Origin: Candidatus Omnitrophota bacterium
GTDB taxonomy: Bacteria > Omnitrophota > Gorgyraeia > Gygaellales > Profunditerraquicolaceae
Length of the DNA stretch: 42,971 bases
Assembly: GCA_018897555.1 (NCBI GenBank)
Contig: JAHIKK010000089.1
Location: 1-42,971 of the forward strand
Direction of reading: 5' to 3'
This document shows positions 1 through 7,721 of this stretch, piece by piece (positions within the stretch are counted from its first letter, which is position 1; every line of letters begins with the position of its first letter). Under the pieces are notes generated by a model. That model made no database searches. It worked only from the letters and a program-made list of their open reading frames with translations, and was not told where the DNA came from. The position numbers were made by a program, and so were the translations under genes.

Positions 1-1
1 T

Positions 2-103
2 CACCTCAAACTATGTGCTGACGGACAATTAGCACAACCGAAACATCTCATTCGGTTAGATTACAAAGAGCTTATCTTGGCACGCAACAAAGTCCTGTAC
101 TAG
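2..103 (+). CDS. C-terminal fragment of an unidentified protein, 5' end outside window
   Basis: An open frame enters from the left edge and runs 33 codons to a TAG at 101-103. It is the only plausible plus-strand coding sequence in the window. The translated end is mixed hydrophobic/charged and finishes in RLDYKELILARNKVLY, which looks like a genuine protein C-terminus. The other frames here are broken by stops; the complementary strand has stops at 61-63 and 101-103 in the corresponding frame. I do not recognise the family and assign no function. It converges on the minus-strand cobO gene across a 169-nt spacer. Because only about 33 residues are visible, coding status is probable but not certain. 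Confidence 0.5.
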   Translation, partial: HLKLCADGQLAQPKHLIRLDYKELILARNKVLY

Positions 104-272
104 TAATAGACGTAGGAAGGAAGAGAATCTAACAAGATTCTTGCGGATATTATCCTAACCTCTTTATTTTCAATAAGCTATTGTTGCTTAACCTGTCCCT
201 TTGGGGAACGTCCCCCTTACTTCTTACTTATCGCTTAACACTCAATAATAATTTGTCAACAAATTTTCCAAA
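104..272. other. Convergent intergenic spacer with three small inverted repeats
   Basis: This spacer separates the ends of the plus-strand fragment and cobO. It holds three inverted repeats. The first is AGAATCT/AGATTCT with a 4-nt loop (124-141). The second is GGGGA/TCCCC around ACG (203-215), a CCCC/GGGG motif of the kind often found beside REP-type repeats. The third is AATTTGT/ACAAATT with a 2-nt centre (250-265), eight nucleotides past the cobO stop. None is followed by a clear T-run, so none is a convincing intrinsic terminator, although the position is where terminators for both units would be expected. Confidence 0.4.
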
Positions 273-776
273 TTATAACTCTATTCCTTTTCTGGCTTTT
301 AGGCCCTGCCGGTAATAATGCTTAACTTCCCGGATTTGGCTGACTAAGTCTGCAGCTTTAATCAGCTGCGCGGGCGCGTAACGGCCGGTTAATACCAGTT
401 CAATATTTTTCGGAGTAAGCTTGATTAAATCCAGCACCTCTTTAAGGCGCACCAGTTTAAATTTCAAAGCAATATTAATTTCATCTAAAATAATCACCTG
501 ATAATTTCGACAGGCAATGGCCTTGTTTATCTTCTCCATTCCCTGACGGGCAAATTCCACATCCATCTGCCGGGGTTTATCCCGGATAAAACATTCTCTG
601 CCGAATTGCTCTAATTTTATATTTTTTATTTTCCGCAATGCTTTATGCTCACTGCAACTGCTACCTTTGGCAAACTGGCCGATATAAACATTTAACCCGG
701 CTCCGGCGGCTCTTAAGGCCAGCCCGAAAGCAGCAGTGGTTTTACCTTTACCGTTTCCCGTATAAACCTGAATCAA
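273..776 (-). CDS. cobO: Cob(I)alamin adenosyltransferase, CobO/BtuR type
   Basis: Transfers the adenosyl group of ATP to cob(I)alamin or corrinoid, giving the coenzyme form. The P-loop TGNGKGKTT lies at residues 6-14, a Walker B-like stretch ending LDE at about 97-99, and the C-terminus HYYRQGLKARKGIE matches the conserved end of the family. I choose the TTG at 776-774 (167 residues). It is preceded by AAGGCGG at good spacing and overlaps the TGA of the upstream membrane-protein gene (TTGA), implying translational coupling. A longer reading to 842 would add 22 residues before the conserved N-terminus and overlap the neighbour by 70 nt. It is the last gene of the envelope operon. No other cobalamin gene is visible, so corrinoid salvage is the likely role. 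Confidence 0.9.
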   Translation of the reverse strand: MIQVYTGNGKGKTTAAFGLALRAAGAGLNVYIGQFAKGSSCSEHKALRKIKNIKLEQFGRECFIRDKPRQMDVEFARQGMEKINKAIACRNYQVIILDEINIALKFKLVRLKEVLDLIKLTPKNIELVLTGRYAPAQLIKAADLVSQIREVKHYYRQGLKARKGIEL

Positions 777-1270
777 GTGGTTACCGCCTTGTAGCTTAAA
801 ATACCTAAAACACATAGTGCTGAAACAATCAGCCCCGCGCAAATCACCCCGGCAATAATCGCTAAAAACGCATAACGAAAACGAATCTTAAATAACGACG
901 CGGCAATTACCCCGCTCCAGGCCCCGGTCATCGGCAGCGGTATGGCCACAAAAATAGCCAGGCCCAAAGCTTCATATTTCTGAATAGCATCGGAATTTTT
1001 CTTAGTGCGTTCAAAGACCCAATCAAAAAAACGCGCCCAGATCTTAAATCTTCTTAAAACATTGGTAACCGGGACAAAAAGAAAAAGCGCCGGAGCCACA
1101 ATCAGGCAATTACCCAGGACGGAAAGCCAAAAAGCCTTAACTAGCGGCATCCCGAATGACAGCCCCAACGGTATTGCGCCTCTTAATTCTGAAATAGGTA
1201 AAGCGCCTACAATCATCACTACATAATCTTTAGGCAGTTGGTTTAAATATTGCAGGATAATATTAAGCAT
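773..1270 (-). CDS. Small multidrug-export-family (COG2426) integral membrane protein
   Basis: A 165-residue hydrophobic protein with about four membrane segments (roughly residues 15-35, 45-68, 100-125 and 132-160). It carries the family motifs GALPISELRGAIPLG near residue 22 and IPLPMTGAWSG near residue 110. The family (Pfam Sm_multidrug_ex) is named for a weak drug-export association, and its real substrate is not established. The ATG at 1270 overlaps the last 8 nt of the GT2 gene, and its stop overlaps the cobO TTG, so it sits in a tightly coupled string. Context points to an envelope or membrane-lipid-related function, but I would not assign a substrate. Confidence 0.8.
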   Translation of the reverse strand: MLNIILQYLNQLPKDYVVMIVGALPISELRGAIPLGLSFGMPLVKAFWLSVLGNCLIVAPALFLFVPVTNVLRRFKIWARFFDWVFERTKKNSDAIQKYEALGLAIFVAIPLPMTGAWSGVIAASLFKIRFRYAFLAIIAGVICAGLIVSALCVLGILSYKAVTT

Positions 1271-1940
1271 GTTTAGAGGGACGGGTAAACTCCAAAATCA
1301 TAAAACGCAAAAATCTTAAAGTGTCGACCAAAAAATTAATCTGGCTTTTTCCTCCGGAATAGATTGTCTTAACCGGGATAGATTCAATCTTAAAACCCAG
1401 ATGCGCTGCCTTAATTAAAACTTCGGATTCCGTCTCATACCTGGAAGTTGACAAATCTATTTTTGACAATAATTCTTTTTTTATGAGGCGAAATCCACAT
1501 TGCGTATCGGGAATCTGCTGCCCAACAACCAAAGAGATAAATTTTGACATTAGAAAATTGGTAATCACCCGTAAGACAGGCATTCCTTTGGTCATCCCCA
1601 TACGGTTACCGACAATCAATGCACTCTGAGAGTTTCGAGCCTTCTGGATAAAAGCTAAAAGATCATCAGGGGAATGCTGGCCATCCCCATCCATACTGAT
1701 CACCTCATCAAAGCCTTGCTGGAGAGCAAAATGATACCCCTTAATTAAAGACGCCCCTTTACCCATATTCCGCAAGGAAACTAAAACCTTAACGCCGCAG
1801 GCAGTAACGATCTTTACCGTATCATCAGTCGAACCATCATCAATGATAATTACCTCTAACCCTAATTTAGTAACCTGATTAATCAAATCCGCAATTGAGC
1901 GGGATTCATTATAAGTGGGGATAATTACACAAGTACGCAT
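1263..1940 (-). CDS. Family 2 glycosyltransferase, dolichyl/polyprenyl-phosphate hexose synthase-like
   Basis: Inverting GT-A glycosyltransferase. The N-terminus starts CVIIPTYNES, followed by IIIDDGSTDDT for nucleotide binding and the DXD-type MDGDGQH near residue 98. The QCGFRLIKKELL stretch is typical of DPM1/DPG-like members that transfer a sugar from a nucleotide donor to a polyprenyl phosphate at the inner membrane face. No C-terminal membrane domain is present (225 residues). I start at ATG 1940, two nt after the preceding acyltransferase stop; a longer frame to 1976 would add 12 non-conserved residues inside that gene. Its 3' end overlaps the next gene by 8 nt. Together with the acyltransferase and MGDG-synthase-like genes, it suggests glycolipid or lipopolysaccharide assembly. 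Confidence 0.88.
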   Translation of the reverse strand: MRTCVIIPTYNESRSIADLINQVTKLGLEVIIIDDGSTDDTVKIVTACGVKVLVSLRNMGKGASLIKGYHFALQQGFDEVISMDGDGQHSPDDLLAFIQKARNSQSALIVGNRMGMTKGMPVLRVITNFLMSKFISLVVGQQIPDTQCGFRLIKKELLSKIDLSTSRYETESEVLIKAAHLGFKIESIPVKTIYSGGKSQINFLVDTLRFLRFMILEFTRPSKHA

Positions 1941-1942
1941 AT

Positions 1943-2800
1943 TTATTCTACCCAGAACCGGCGAAAGACATACCACTGCGTCGGATACTTACGAATATAA
2001 TCCTGGATAATTTTTTTGTATACATCGATTAAATCCGCTAAATCCTTTATTTTATCGCCGGTGGGCGAAAATTCTACTGCCTTTTCTATCCTTAAAGTAA
2101 AGCTATTATCCGGGTTCCTAAGCATAAATCCCGGAACAATACTGGCGCCGGTCATCAAACTCAAAGCTGCCGGGCCTTCGGGAAAATGCGTAGGCCTGCC
2201 AAAAAAATCTATGATAATCCCTTTTTCGGAAAAATCCCGGTCACCGACCAAAGCCACCATATGATTTTTCCTGATTTCGGTAATACAGCTCCTTACCGCC
2301 TTACCCATGGCAATAACCTTAACCCCTTTGCTGTTTCTCTGAGCATCAAAAAAATCATTAACCTTTTTATTTTTATGCGGCAAAGCTACCGCCCAAAAAG
2401 GATAACCCAATTGCGCAAGCACTACTCCGCCTAACTCCCAATTACCTAAATGCGCGGTTAAAACAACTACACCCTTACCCTTAGCTAAAGCCTCATCAAA
2501 ATAATGCAGATTCTCTAATTTTATGTTTTTGTCTATATATTCACGATCTAATTTCTCAAAACGAAAGAAATCTACCAGGTATTTAGCAAAATTCCGAAAA
2601 ACCATTCTGCTAATTTTGCGTAGTTGGCGGTTCGATTTTTCAGGAAAAATAACCCGCAGATTAGCTTTTACGCTCCGCCGGTCGCCGAAAGCAAAAAAAT
2701 AATATCCTTGAGCTAAAAAAGACGCTAAAAAATAAACTAATCTTAATGGAAAGGCTAGCGCGATAAATTGGCCGAGACGATAGATATAATAATTTGTCAC
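1943..2800 (-). CDS. Lipid A biosynthesis acyltransferase, LpxL/HtrB family
   Basis: Membrane-anchored acyltransferase (285 residues) that adds a secondary acyl chain to a lipid A precursor or similar glycolipid. An N-terminal hydrophobic stretch (about residues 11-38) is the likely inner-membrane anchor. The catalytic HX4E motif is HLGNWE at residues 117-122, followed by conserved blocks around GDRDFSEKG and FFGRPTHFPEG. The start is GTG at 2800, three nt after the preceding TAA. Presence of this family is the best sign in the window of an outer membrane containing lipid A, although related enzymes act on other lipids. Tight spacing on both sides places it within the HD-GYP-led operon. Confidence 0.88.
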   Translation of the reverse strand: MTNYYIYRLGQFIALAFPLRLVYFLASFLAQGYYFFAFGDRRSVKANLRVIFPEKSNRQLRKISRMVFRNFAKYLVDFFRFEKLDREYIDKNIKLENLHYFDEALAKGKGVVVLTAHLGNWELGGVVLAQLGYPFWAVALPHKNKKVNDFFDAQRNSKGVKVIAMGKAVRSCITEIRKNHMVALVGDRDFSEKGIIIDFFGRPTHFPEGPAALSLMTGASIVPGFMLRNPDNSFTLRIEKAVEFSPTGDKIKDLADLIDVYKKIIQDYIRKYPTQWYVFRRFWVE

Positions 2801-2803
2801 GAT

Positions 2804-3919
2804 TTATAAGTTCAAAAGAAGTTTGGCAATATCCATACTTGCGCTAGGTTTGGCAATTTTTAATCCGGCGGCTCTTAACCGCTCTAATTTTTCCTTATTC
2901 TTCAACAAATCATCAATAACCCGATAGACCTCTTTAGGTTCATCCACTTCGATTGCCGCTTGCTTTTGAGTTAAGAAGTTAGTATTATTTATTTCCTGGC
3001 CGGGGATGGGCTTAACAATAATCATGGGCAGCCCCATACTTAAGACTTCGGCAGTAGTGACCCCCCCGGGTTTAGATATAATCACCTTGGAAATATACAT
3101 CAATTCCTGGATATTTTGGATGAAACCAAACAGATGAATGTCTTTCTTGTAATGTTTTATTTTTCGTTTCAACGAACGGAATAATTTCTTATTGGTCCCG
3201 GCAACAATCAGCTCCTGAATATCATACTGGCTTTTTTCCAGTGACTTAACAATCGTTTTAATCGGGCCGAGGCCCTGGCCGCCTCCCATAATTAAGATCA
3301 CCGGCTTATGCGGATTTAGTTTCAATTTACTGATAATATCTTCTCGGTTTAACTTCTGGTTAAACTTAGGGTCAAAGGGAATCCCGTAGGGCTTGATCTT
3401 AACAGGCTTAACTCCTTTTTTCTCCAGGCGCGCTGATACTTCCTCCGAGGGAGTTATATAATAATCCACCGCATCATAGACCCAATAAGAATGCGGGATA
3501 TAATCCGTAAGCACCGCCACCAGCGGTAAATTGACGCCATAGGTTTTCTTGAAATCAGCGACCATCCCGCAGGGAAACGCTTGAGTACAAACCACCAGAT
3601 CCGGATTAAAACTATCGAAGAGTTTTTTGAGTTTTGGCGAATTTGATCTATGGATGTACCGTTTAATATTTTCCAGGCCCTTAACTACGCTGGGATTATC
3701 ATAAAGATAGTCCCAGATCTTAGGGGTACGCTTAATTACCTCCATATAAATCCGATTAATCACTTTTTCGGATATAGGATTAGTATAATTAAAGGCGTTA
3801 ATATTTAGAATCACGCTATCCGGATGCAGCTGTTTAACTGCCTTTTCAATAGCCATCGTCGCACTGCGATGGCCGGAAACTTCAGAGATATACATTAAAA
3901 TTATACGTTTAGGGTGCAT
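2804..3919 (-). CDS. MGDG synthase/UgtP-like GT28-fold glycosyltransferase
   Basis: A 371-residue GT-B protein. The N-terminal half (about residues 6-170) resembles the MGDG_synth domain, with the SGH motif near residue 15 and a TQAFPCG block near 112. The C-terminal half carries a glycine-rich MGGGQGLGPI loop near 211 and the donor-binding SKPGGVTTAEVLSMGLP block near 285. The family includes plant and bacterial monogalactosyldiacylglycerol synthases and the diglucosyl-diacylglycerol synthase UgtP, so a glycolipid made from diacylglycerol and a nucleotide sugar is the likely product. The sugar cannot be told from sequence. It sits between the HD-GYP gene and the acyltransferase. The 30-nt leader contains two TGCGCA boxes. 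Confidence 0.85.
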   Translation of the reverse strand: MHPKRIILMYISEVSGHRSATMAIEKAVKQLHPDSVILNINAFNYTNPISEKVINRIYMEVIKRTPKIWDYLYDNPSVVKGLENIKRYIHRSNSPKLKKLFDSFNPDLVVCTQAFPCGMVADFKKTYGVNLPLVAVLTDYIPHSYWVYDAVDYYITPSEEVSARLEKKGVKPVKIKPYGIPFDPKFNQKLNREDIISKLKLNPHKPVILIMGGGQGLGPIKTIVKSLEKSQYDIQELIVAGTNKKLFRSLKRKIKHYKKDIHLFGFIQNIQELMYISKVIISKPGGVTTAEVLSMGLPMIIVKPIPGQEINNTNFLTQKQAAIEVDEPKEVYRVIDDLLKNKEKLERLRAAGLKIAKPSASMDIAKLLLNL

Positions 3920-3949
3920 AGTAGAAGTTGCGCAGTAAATGCGCAGCGA

Positions 3950-5116
3950 TTAAATTTTACCTTCCCGGCAGAGTTCTAAAAAAGTATCCGTAACTTGCGG
4001 AGAAAACTGCTCCCCGCTTAAATGTTCGATTTCTTTAATCGCATCCGTCTTATTCAGAGCTGCCCGGTATGACCGGTCAGTGCTCATCGCATCAAAAGAA
4101 TCTGCTACAGTGATTATCGAAGCAATCAGAGGAATTTGATCGCCTTTTAAGCCTTCGGGATACCCCTTCCCGTCGAATCGTTCGTGATGATATCTGACTC
4201 CTGTGACTGCGCCTGATAGCTCTTTAATCGACTTTAAGATATTTACTCCGATTAGGGGATGTTCTTTAATCCGATTACGTTCACCCACAGTAAGGCTGCC
4301 TCTTTTATTCAAAATATGCTCCGGTACACCGATCTTGCCAATATCGTGCAGGAGGCTGGAGATATGTAAATTCTCCAAGAATTTGCCGTCAAAATTTTTC
4401 TTCGCCTTTATTCCCATCCTCCGGGCAATCTCCATGCTTAAATTTGTTACCCGGCTAGTATGCCCATGAGTATAATGATCCTTGGCTTCAATCGCCGCGG
4501 CCAGGGCAATAGTCGTACGGATAAACAACTGATGTTTACGATCTAATTCATATTCCAGCTCCTTAAACAATTGCGCGTTTCTGATGGCCATGGCCAGATT
4601 AGAATTAAGCGCGACAAAAAAATCCAATTCCTCATCCATAAATTTCTTGCCGCTGTCCTTCTTACCCAATAACAAGAGCCCTAACAATTCATCCCGGAAA
4701 TAACTGGGGATACAAACCACCGCTTCCAAAAGCTCCATTTGATAAAGAACCTGGGCCAGCTGCTGTTTACCTTCTGGCTTCAATTTATTGCCTTTTAATA
4801 CCGATTTTGCTTCATCAAGTAATAACGCCTCTCTCCCAAAGATAAAACTGCTCTTATGCTCCCTAAAGAAACGGATTAACACATCGTCTTTATCAATACA
4901 GACTAAATCCATAGGGATTTTCTTGTTCAATGACCCCCGGGAAACCGTAAGCAGATAACCTTGTTTTTCTTTATTGTGTAAAAAAAAGCTAACGTGGGCA
5001 ATCTTAGCTTTATCCACCATCATCCGCACGACCATCTTAATTAAGAGGTTCGGATCATGCACAAAGATCATGTTTCTGGCTGTATTCTCTAATTCTTTTT
5101 TATAATCAATTGCCAT
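3950..5116 (-). CDS. GAF-like sensor with HD-GYP domain, probable cyclic-di-GMP phosphodiesterase
   Basis: A 388-residue soluble protein with two parts. Residues about 10-185 look GAF-like (two CIP/CID-type strands and a long connecting helix), probably a ligand- or partner-sensing domain. The catalytic HD-GYP domain begins near 205, with HGH at 217-219, the HD pair at 257-258 in LLHDIGKIG, and the HD-GYP signature HHERFDGKGYP at 310-320. All metal-binding residues I can check are present, so hydrolysis of cyclic-di-GMP or a related dinucleotide is expected. It is the first gene after a strong promoter (5163-5191) and leads the envelope operon. There is no clear Shine-Dalgarno sequence before ATG 5116. 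Confidence 0.9.
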   Translation of the reverse strand: MAIDYKKELENTARNMIFVHDPNLLIKMVVRMMVDKAKIAHVSFFLHNKEKQGYLLTVSRGSLNKKIPMDLVCIDKDDVLIRFFREHKSSFIFGREALLLDEAKSVLKGNKLKPEGKQQLAQVLYQMELLEAVVCIPSYFRDELLGLLLLGKKDSGKKFMDEELDFFVALNSNLAMAIRNAQLFKELEYELDRKHQLFIRTTIALAAAIEAKDHYTHGHTSRVTNLSMEIARRMGIKAKKNFDGKFLENLHISSLLHDIGKIGVPEHILNKRGSLTVGERNRIKEHPLIGVNILKSIKELSGAVTGVRYHHERFDGKGYPEGLKGDQIPLIASIITVADSFDAMSTDRSYRAALNKTDAIKEIEHLSGEQFSPQVTDTFLELCREGKI

Positions 5117-5162
5117 TTAGTTTAGCACTTTCATTTTTTCAAACTTATCAAAACTTATCTTA

Positions 5163-5191
5163 TTTATACTCGAGAAGTCAGATATTGTCAA
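5163..5191 (-). promoter_or_regulatory. Sigma70-type promoter for the HD-GYP/envelope operon
   Basis: Read on the minus strand, TTGACA (5191-5186) is followed by a 17-nt spacer and TATAAA (5168-5163). This is a consensus -35 box, ideal spacing and a near-consensus -10 box. The predicted start near 5155 gives a leader of about 40 nt before ATG 5116. The leader holds a short direct repeat of GATAAGTTT. It lies just after the lipoyl-protein stop codon (5201-5203), marking a new transcription unit. Confidence 0.7.
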
Positions 5192-5200
5192 TGGGAATGG

Positions 5201-5437
5201 CTAACTTTCGTTAATCACGGCTAAAATTTGCCCTACGTTTACAGTGTCCCCTTCGCTATACATAATCTCAGAGATTATTCCTTTGCCCGGGCTGGGCAGA
5301 TTAAAGGTAGATTTATCCGTAGTTAATTCCACTAAATCATCATTTTCGTTTACCATTTCACCATCCTTAAAATACCAATATGAAACGGTCGCCTTAGTAA
5401 TCCCCTCCCCCAATTCCGGCAAAACAACTTTAATCAT
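5201..5437 (-). CDS. Free-standing lipoyl (biotinyl-like) domain protein
   Basis: A 78-residue protein made of a single lipoyl domain of the 2-oxoacid dehydrogenase E2 type. It starts MIKVVLPELGEGI and carries the attachment-site turn TTDKSTF, where the lysine would be lipoylated, then a GDTVNVGQILAVI end. No peripheral-subunit-binding or acyltransferase domain follows, and none is encoded nearby. ATG 5437 has GGGAGG upstream at good spacing; a longer frame to 5452 adds five residues and overlaps lpdA. It lies directly after lipoamide dehydrogenase, so it is probably the lipoyl carrier oxidised by that enzyme. Whether it serves a 2-oxoacid dehydrogenase encoded elsewhere is unknown. Confidence 0.85.
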   Translation of the reverse strand: MIKVVLPELGEGITKATVSYWYFKDGEMVNENDDLVELTTDKSTFNLPSPGKGIISEIMYSEGDTVNVGQILAVINES

Positions 5438-5448
5438 CGAAACCTCCC

Positions 5449-6786
5449 TCAATTTTTTAAAGTTTCGTGTAAGCTTTCAGAAAAAGTAGGATGCGCAAAA
5501 ATCATCGCGCCAACTTCACTGACAGTAAGCTGGCCGGAGATGGCTACGGCTAAAACGGCAATTAATTCCGTAGCCTGCGGGCCAACTATAGATGCACCAA
5601 TTATCTGGCCAGTCTCTTGATTGGAAATAATCTTAACAAACCCTTCGGTTTCATCAATAATCTGCGCCATTGCGCTCGCCCGAAAATCAAATTTGCGCAC
5701 ATTAATCTGACATCCGCAGGCAAGAGCATCCTTTTCTTTTACGCCCACGCTGGCAATCTGCGGCTCGGTAAAAATACAGGCAGGTACAACTAAATTATCG
5801 GCCTTTTGCCTGTTACCGGAGAACATATTCTGTACTGCCATTACACCTTGATAAGCTGCATAATGGGCAAGCATCAGTTTGCCCGTACAGTCTCCGGCAG
5901 CATAAATATTGTCCTGGCTGCTCTTAAGATAATCATCAACCGCTATCCAATTATTTTTTAACTGGATCCCTAAATCCTCTAAACCTAATCCCTTAATATT
6001 CGGGGCGCGCCCAACACAAACCAGCACTTTAGAATAATTCTCTAATTCCAGAATAGAAACATTCGCGCCGGTAACTACCTTAATTCCTTTTTTCTTAAAA
6101 ATAACTTCTATTTTCCTGGCTACATCCTTATCCTCTGCCGGCAAAAGCAAAGGCATCTTTTCAGCAATCGTTACTTCAGCCCCAAGAATAGAAAATAAAC
6201 TGGCAAATTCACAGCCAATAACCCCTCCGCCGATAACTAACAGAGATTGCGGAATCTCAGATAAAGCAAGGGCCTCATCGCTTGAAATTATCTTTTTACC
6301 ATCAATCCTTCGGCCTTGCTCAGGATTGATGGTGAGCGAAGTCGAACCATCAAATTTTAACTCCGGCAGCTGAATGGGGCGGCTTCCGGTAGCAATAAGT
6401 ATAAACTTGGCATTGATTATGCGGCCGTCAACTTTTATTTCCCGGGTAGAGATAATTTTCGCCGGAGATTTAATAAAATCGGCCCCGGAAAGCCTGCTCT
6501 GCATACCCTGCGCAAGCTGGCGGATAACCTTATCTTTTTTCTCTTGAATAGCGGCTAAATTAACCCGTAAATTATCTAACTCTATACCGAAATTAGACGA
6601 TCTTTTGGCAAGTGAAAATACTTTAGCGCAGGCAATTAATGTTTTGGTAGGAATACAACCGTAATTCAGGCAGGTTCCGCCAATCTGATTGGAATCAATA
6701 AGGCAAACAGCTAAACCCAGCTCTTTTGCCCTTAAGGCAGCATTAAAACCTGCCCAACCTGCTCCGATGATCGCCAGATCATACAT
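5449..6786 (-). CDS. lpdA: Dihydrolipoamide dehydrogenase (E3)
   Basis: FAD-dependent enzyme that reoxidises dihydrolipoyl groups with NAD+. It has an N-terminal FAD fold (AIIGAGWAG), the redox disulfide GGTCLNYGCIPTK (C39 and C44), an NAD fold around VIGGGVIGCEF, and the C-terminal HPTFSE motif (H432 and E437), so it should be active. I choose ATG 6786, ten nt after the mdh stop; a TTG at 6804 inside mdh is the alternative. An unusual 16-residue stretch STSLTINPEQGRRIDG at about 147-163 is encoded by a palindromic repeat (see the repeat at 6299-6352). It lies between the first FAD segment and the IISSDEAL block, where relatives normally have a short loop. Confidence 0.93.
   Translation of the reverse strand: MYDLAIIGAGWAGFNAALRAKELGLAVCLIDSNQIGGTCLNYGCIPTKTLIACAKVFSLAKRSSNFGIELDNLRVNLAAIQEKKDKVIRQLAQGMQSRLSGADFIKSPAKIISTREIKVDGRIINAKFILIATGSRPIQLPELKFDGSTSLTINPEQGRRIDGKKIISSDEALALSEIPQSLLVIGGGVIGCEFASLFSILGAEVTIAEKMPLLLPAEDKDVARKIEVIFKKKGIKVVTGANVSILELENYSKVLVCVGRAPNIKGLGLEDLGIQLKNNWIAVDDYLKSSQDNIYAAGDCTGKLMLAHYAAYQGVMAVQNMFSGNRQKADNLVVPACIFTEPQIASVGVKEKDALACGCQINVRKFDFRASAMAQIIDETEGFVKIISNQETGQIIGASIVGPQATELIAVLAVAISGQLTVSEVGAMIFAHPTFSESLHETLKN
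6299..6352 (-). repeat. In-frame palindromic element inside lpdA, bounded by a TGATGG direct repeat
   Basis: On the coding strand TGATGG occurs at 6352-6347 and again at 6304-6299, 48 nt apart, so one unit equals exactly 16 codons. The intervening DNA has two hairpins. The first has arms TGATGGT/ACCATCA around TCGACTTCGCTC; the second has arms AATCCT/AGGATT around GAGCAAGGCCGA. The first loop matches repeats at 23537-23565 and 27908-27936. The direct repeat looks like a target duplication or a slippage footprint. Confidence 0.75.
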
Positions 6787-6796
6787 AGGTGTAAGA

Positions 6797-7717
6797 TTAA
6801 GCAAATAATTGTGCCGCTGTCTGAGCCACAGCCATAGCAGATTTAGTCAGCTGGGTTAGCTCATCTTGCGAAAGATCTAATTCCATAACCTGTTCAATAC
6901 CGTTCTTGCCTACTCGGCAAGGAACTCCGATACAGGTATCTTTAATCCCATATTGGCCGTTTAGATAACTGCATAAACCAATAGTGCGTTTCTCATCCTT
7001 AACTATCGTTTTAACGATTGAGGCAATTGCCGCTGAAGGGGCAAAAAAAGCACTACCTGTACCCAGATTGGCAACAATCTGAGCCCCCCGGTTAATCGTA
7101 CGGTTAATTAACGACTCAATTTTATCATCGCTAATAAACTCATCCAAGCTTACCCCTTTAACTTTTGCAAACCTTGGCAAGGGCAGCATGCCTTCACCAT
7201 GAGCGCCGATCACCAATGCCTCAATATCTGTAGCTGGCAGGTGTAATTCTTGCGAGATTAGATTAATAAACCTGGCAGTGTCCAAACTAATTCCCATGCC
7301 AAAAAGTTTACCGGGTTTAAAACCAGTAATCTTCAAGGCAAACAAAGTCATAATATCCAAAGGATTGGTTACGATGATAACAACCGCATCCGGCGCTAAT
7401 TCTTTAATCTTTAAACATACATCTTTTAAAATCTGGGCATTTTTAGTGATTAATTCCTCACGGGTCATTCCGGGTTTACGCGCTAGTCCCGCAGTAACCA
7501 CAATGATGTTGGAATCCTTAATTTGGGTAATATCATCACTGCCTTTAATACTATAATTACTTTTTAGAAGCGGCCGGGCGTCCTCTAAATCCAAGGCCTT
7601 CCCCAAAGCCAGCCCTTTCACTATATCAATCAGCAAAACATCCCCTGAACCATCTGCGGCAATGCGCATGGCAGCTAAACTTCCCACGTTTCCTGCACCA
7701 ATAATGGAAATCTTCAT
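6797..7717 (-). CDS. mdh: Malate dehydrogenase, LDH/MDH superfamily
   Basis: NAD-dependent interconversion of malate and oxaloacetate. It has the N-terminal Rossmann motif IIGAGNVGSLAA, D31 as a likely NAD-selecting acidic residue, the mobile-loop arginines R80 and R86 in ARKPGMTREEL (arginine at this place favours malate over lactate), TNPLDIMT, R149 in LDTARF and the catalytic H173. The usual HGD is HGE here, a conservative change. The length of 306 residues is normal for the bacterial dimeric/tetrameric LDH-like MDH. It sits four nt after the isocitrate dehydrogenase gene and just before lpdA, consistent with a TCA-cycle cluster. Confidence 0.93.
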   Translation of the reverse strand: MKISIIGAGNVGSLAAMRIAADGSGDVLLIDIVKGLALGKALDLEDARPLLKSNYSIKGSDDITQIKDSNIIVVTAGLARKPGMTREELITKNAQILKDVCLKIKELAPDAVVIIVTNPLDIMTLFALKITGFKPGKLFGMGISLDTARFINLISQELHLPATDIEALVIGAHGEGMLPLPRFAKVKGVSLDEFISDDKIESLINRTINRGAQIVANLGTGSAFFAPSAAIASIVKTIVKDEKRTIGLCSYLNGQYGIKDTCIGVPCRVGKNGIEQVMELDLSQDELTQLTKSAMAVAQTAAQLFA

Positions 7718-7721
7718 ATCC

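Noticed and set aside
203-215. GGGGA-ACG-TCCCC palindrome as a terminator
   Set aside because: The stem is only five bp and is followed by CTTACTTC rather than a T-run; kept only as a small inverted repeat in the spacer.
777-842. Cobalamin riboswitch or longer N-terminus for cobO
   Set aside because: The region is coding sequence of the preceding membrane-protein gene. The TTG start overlapping its stop is better supported, and no leader long enough for a riboswitch exists.
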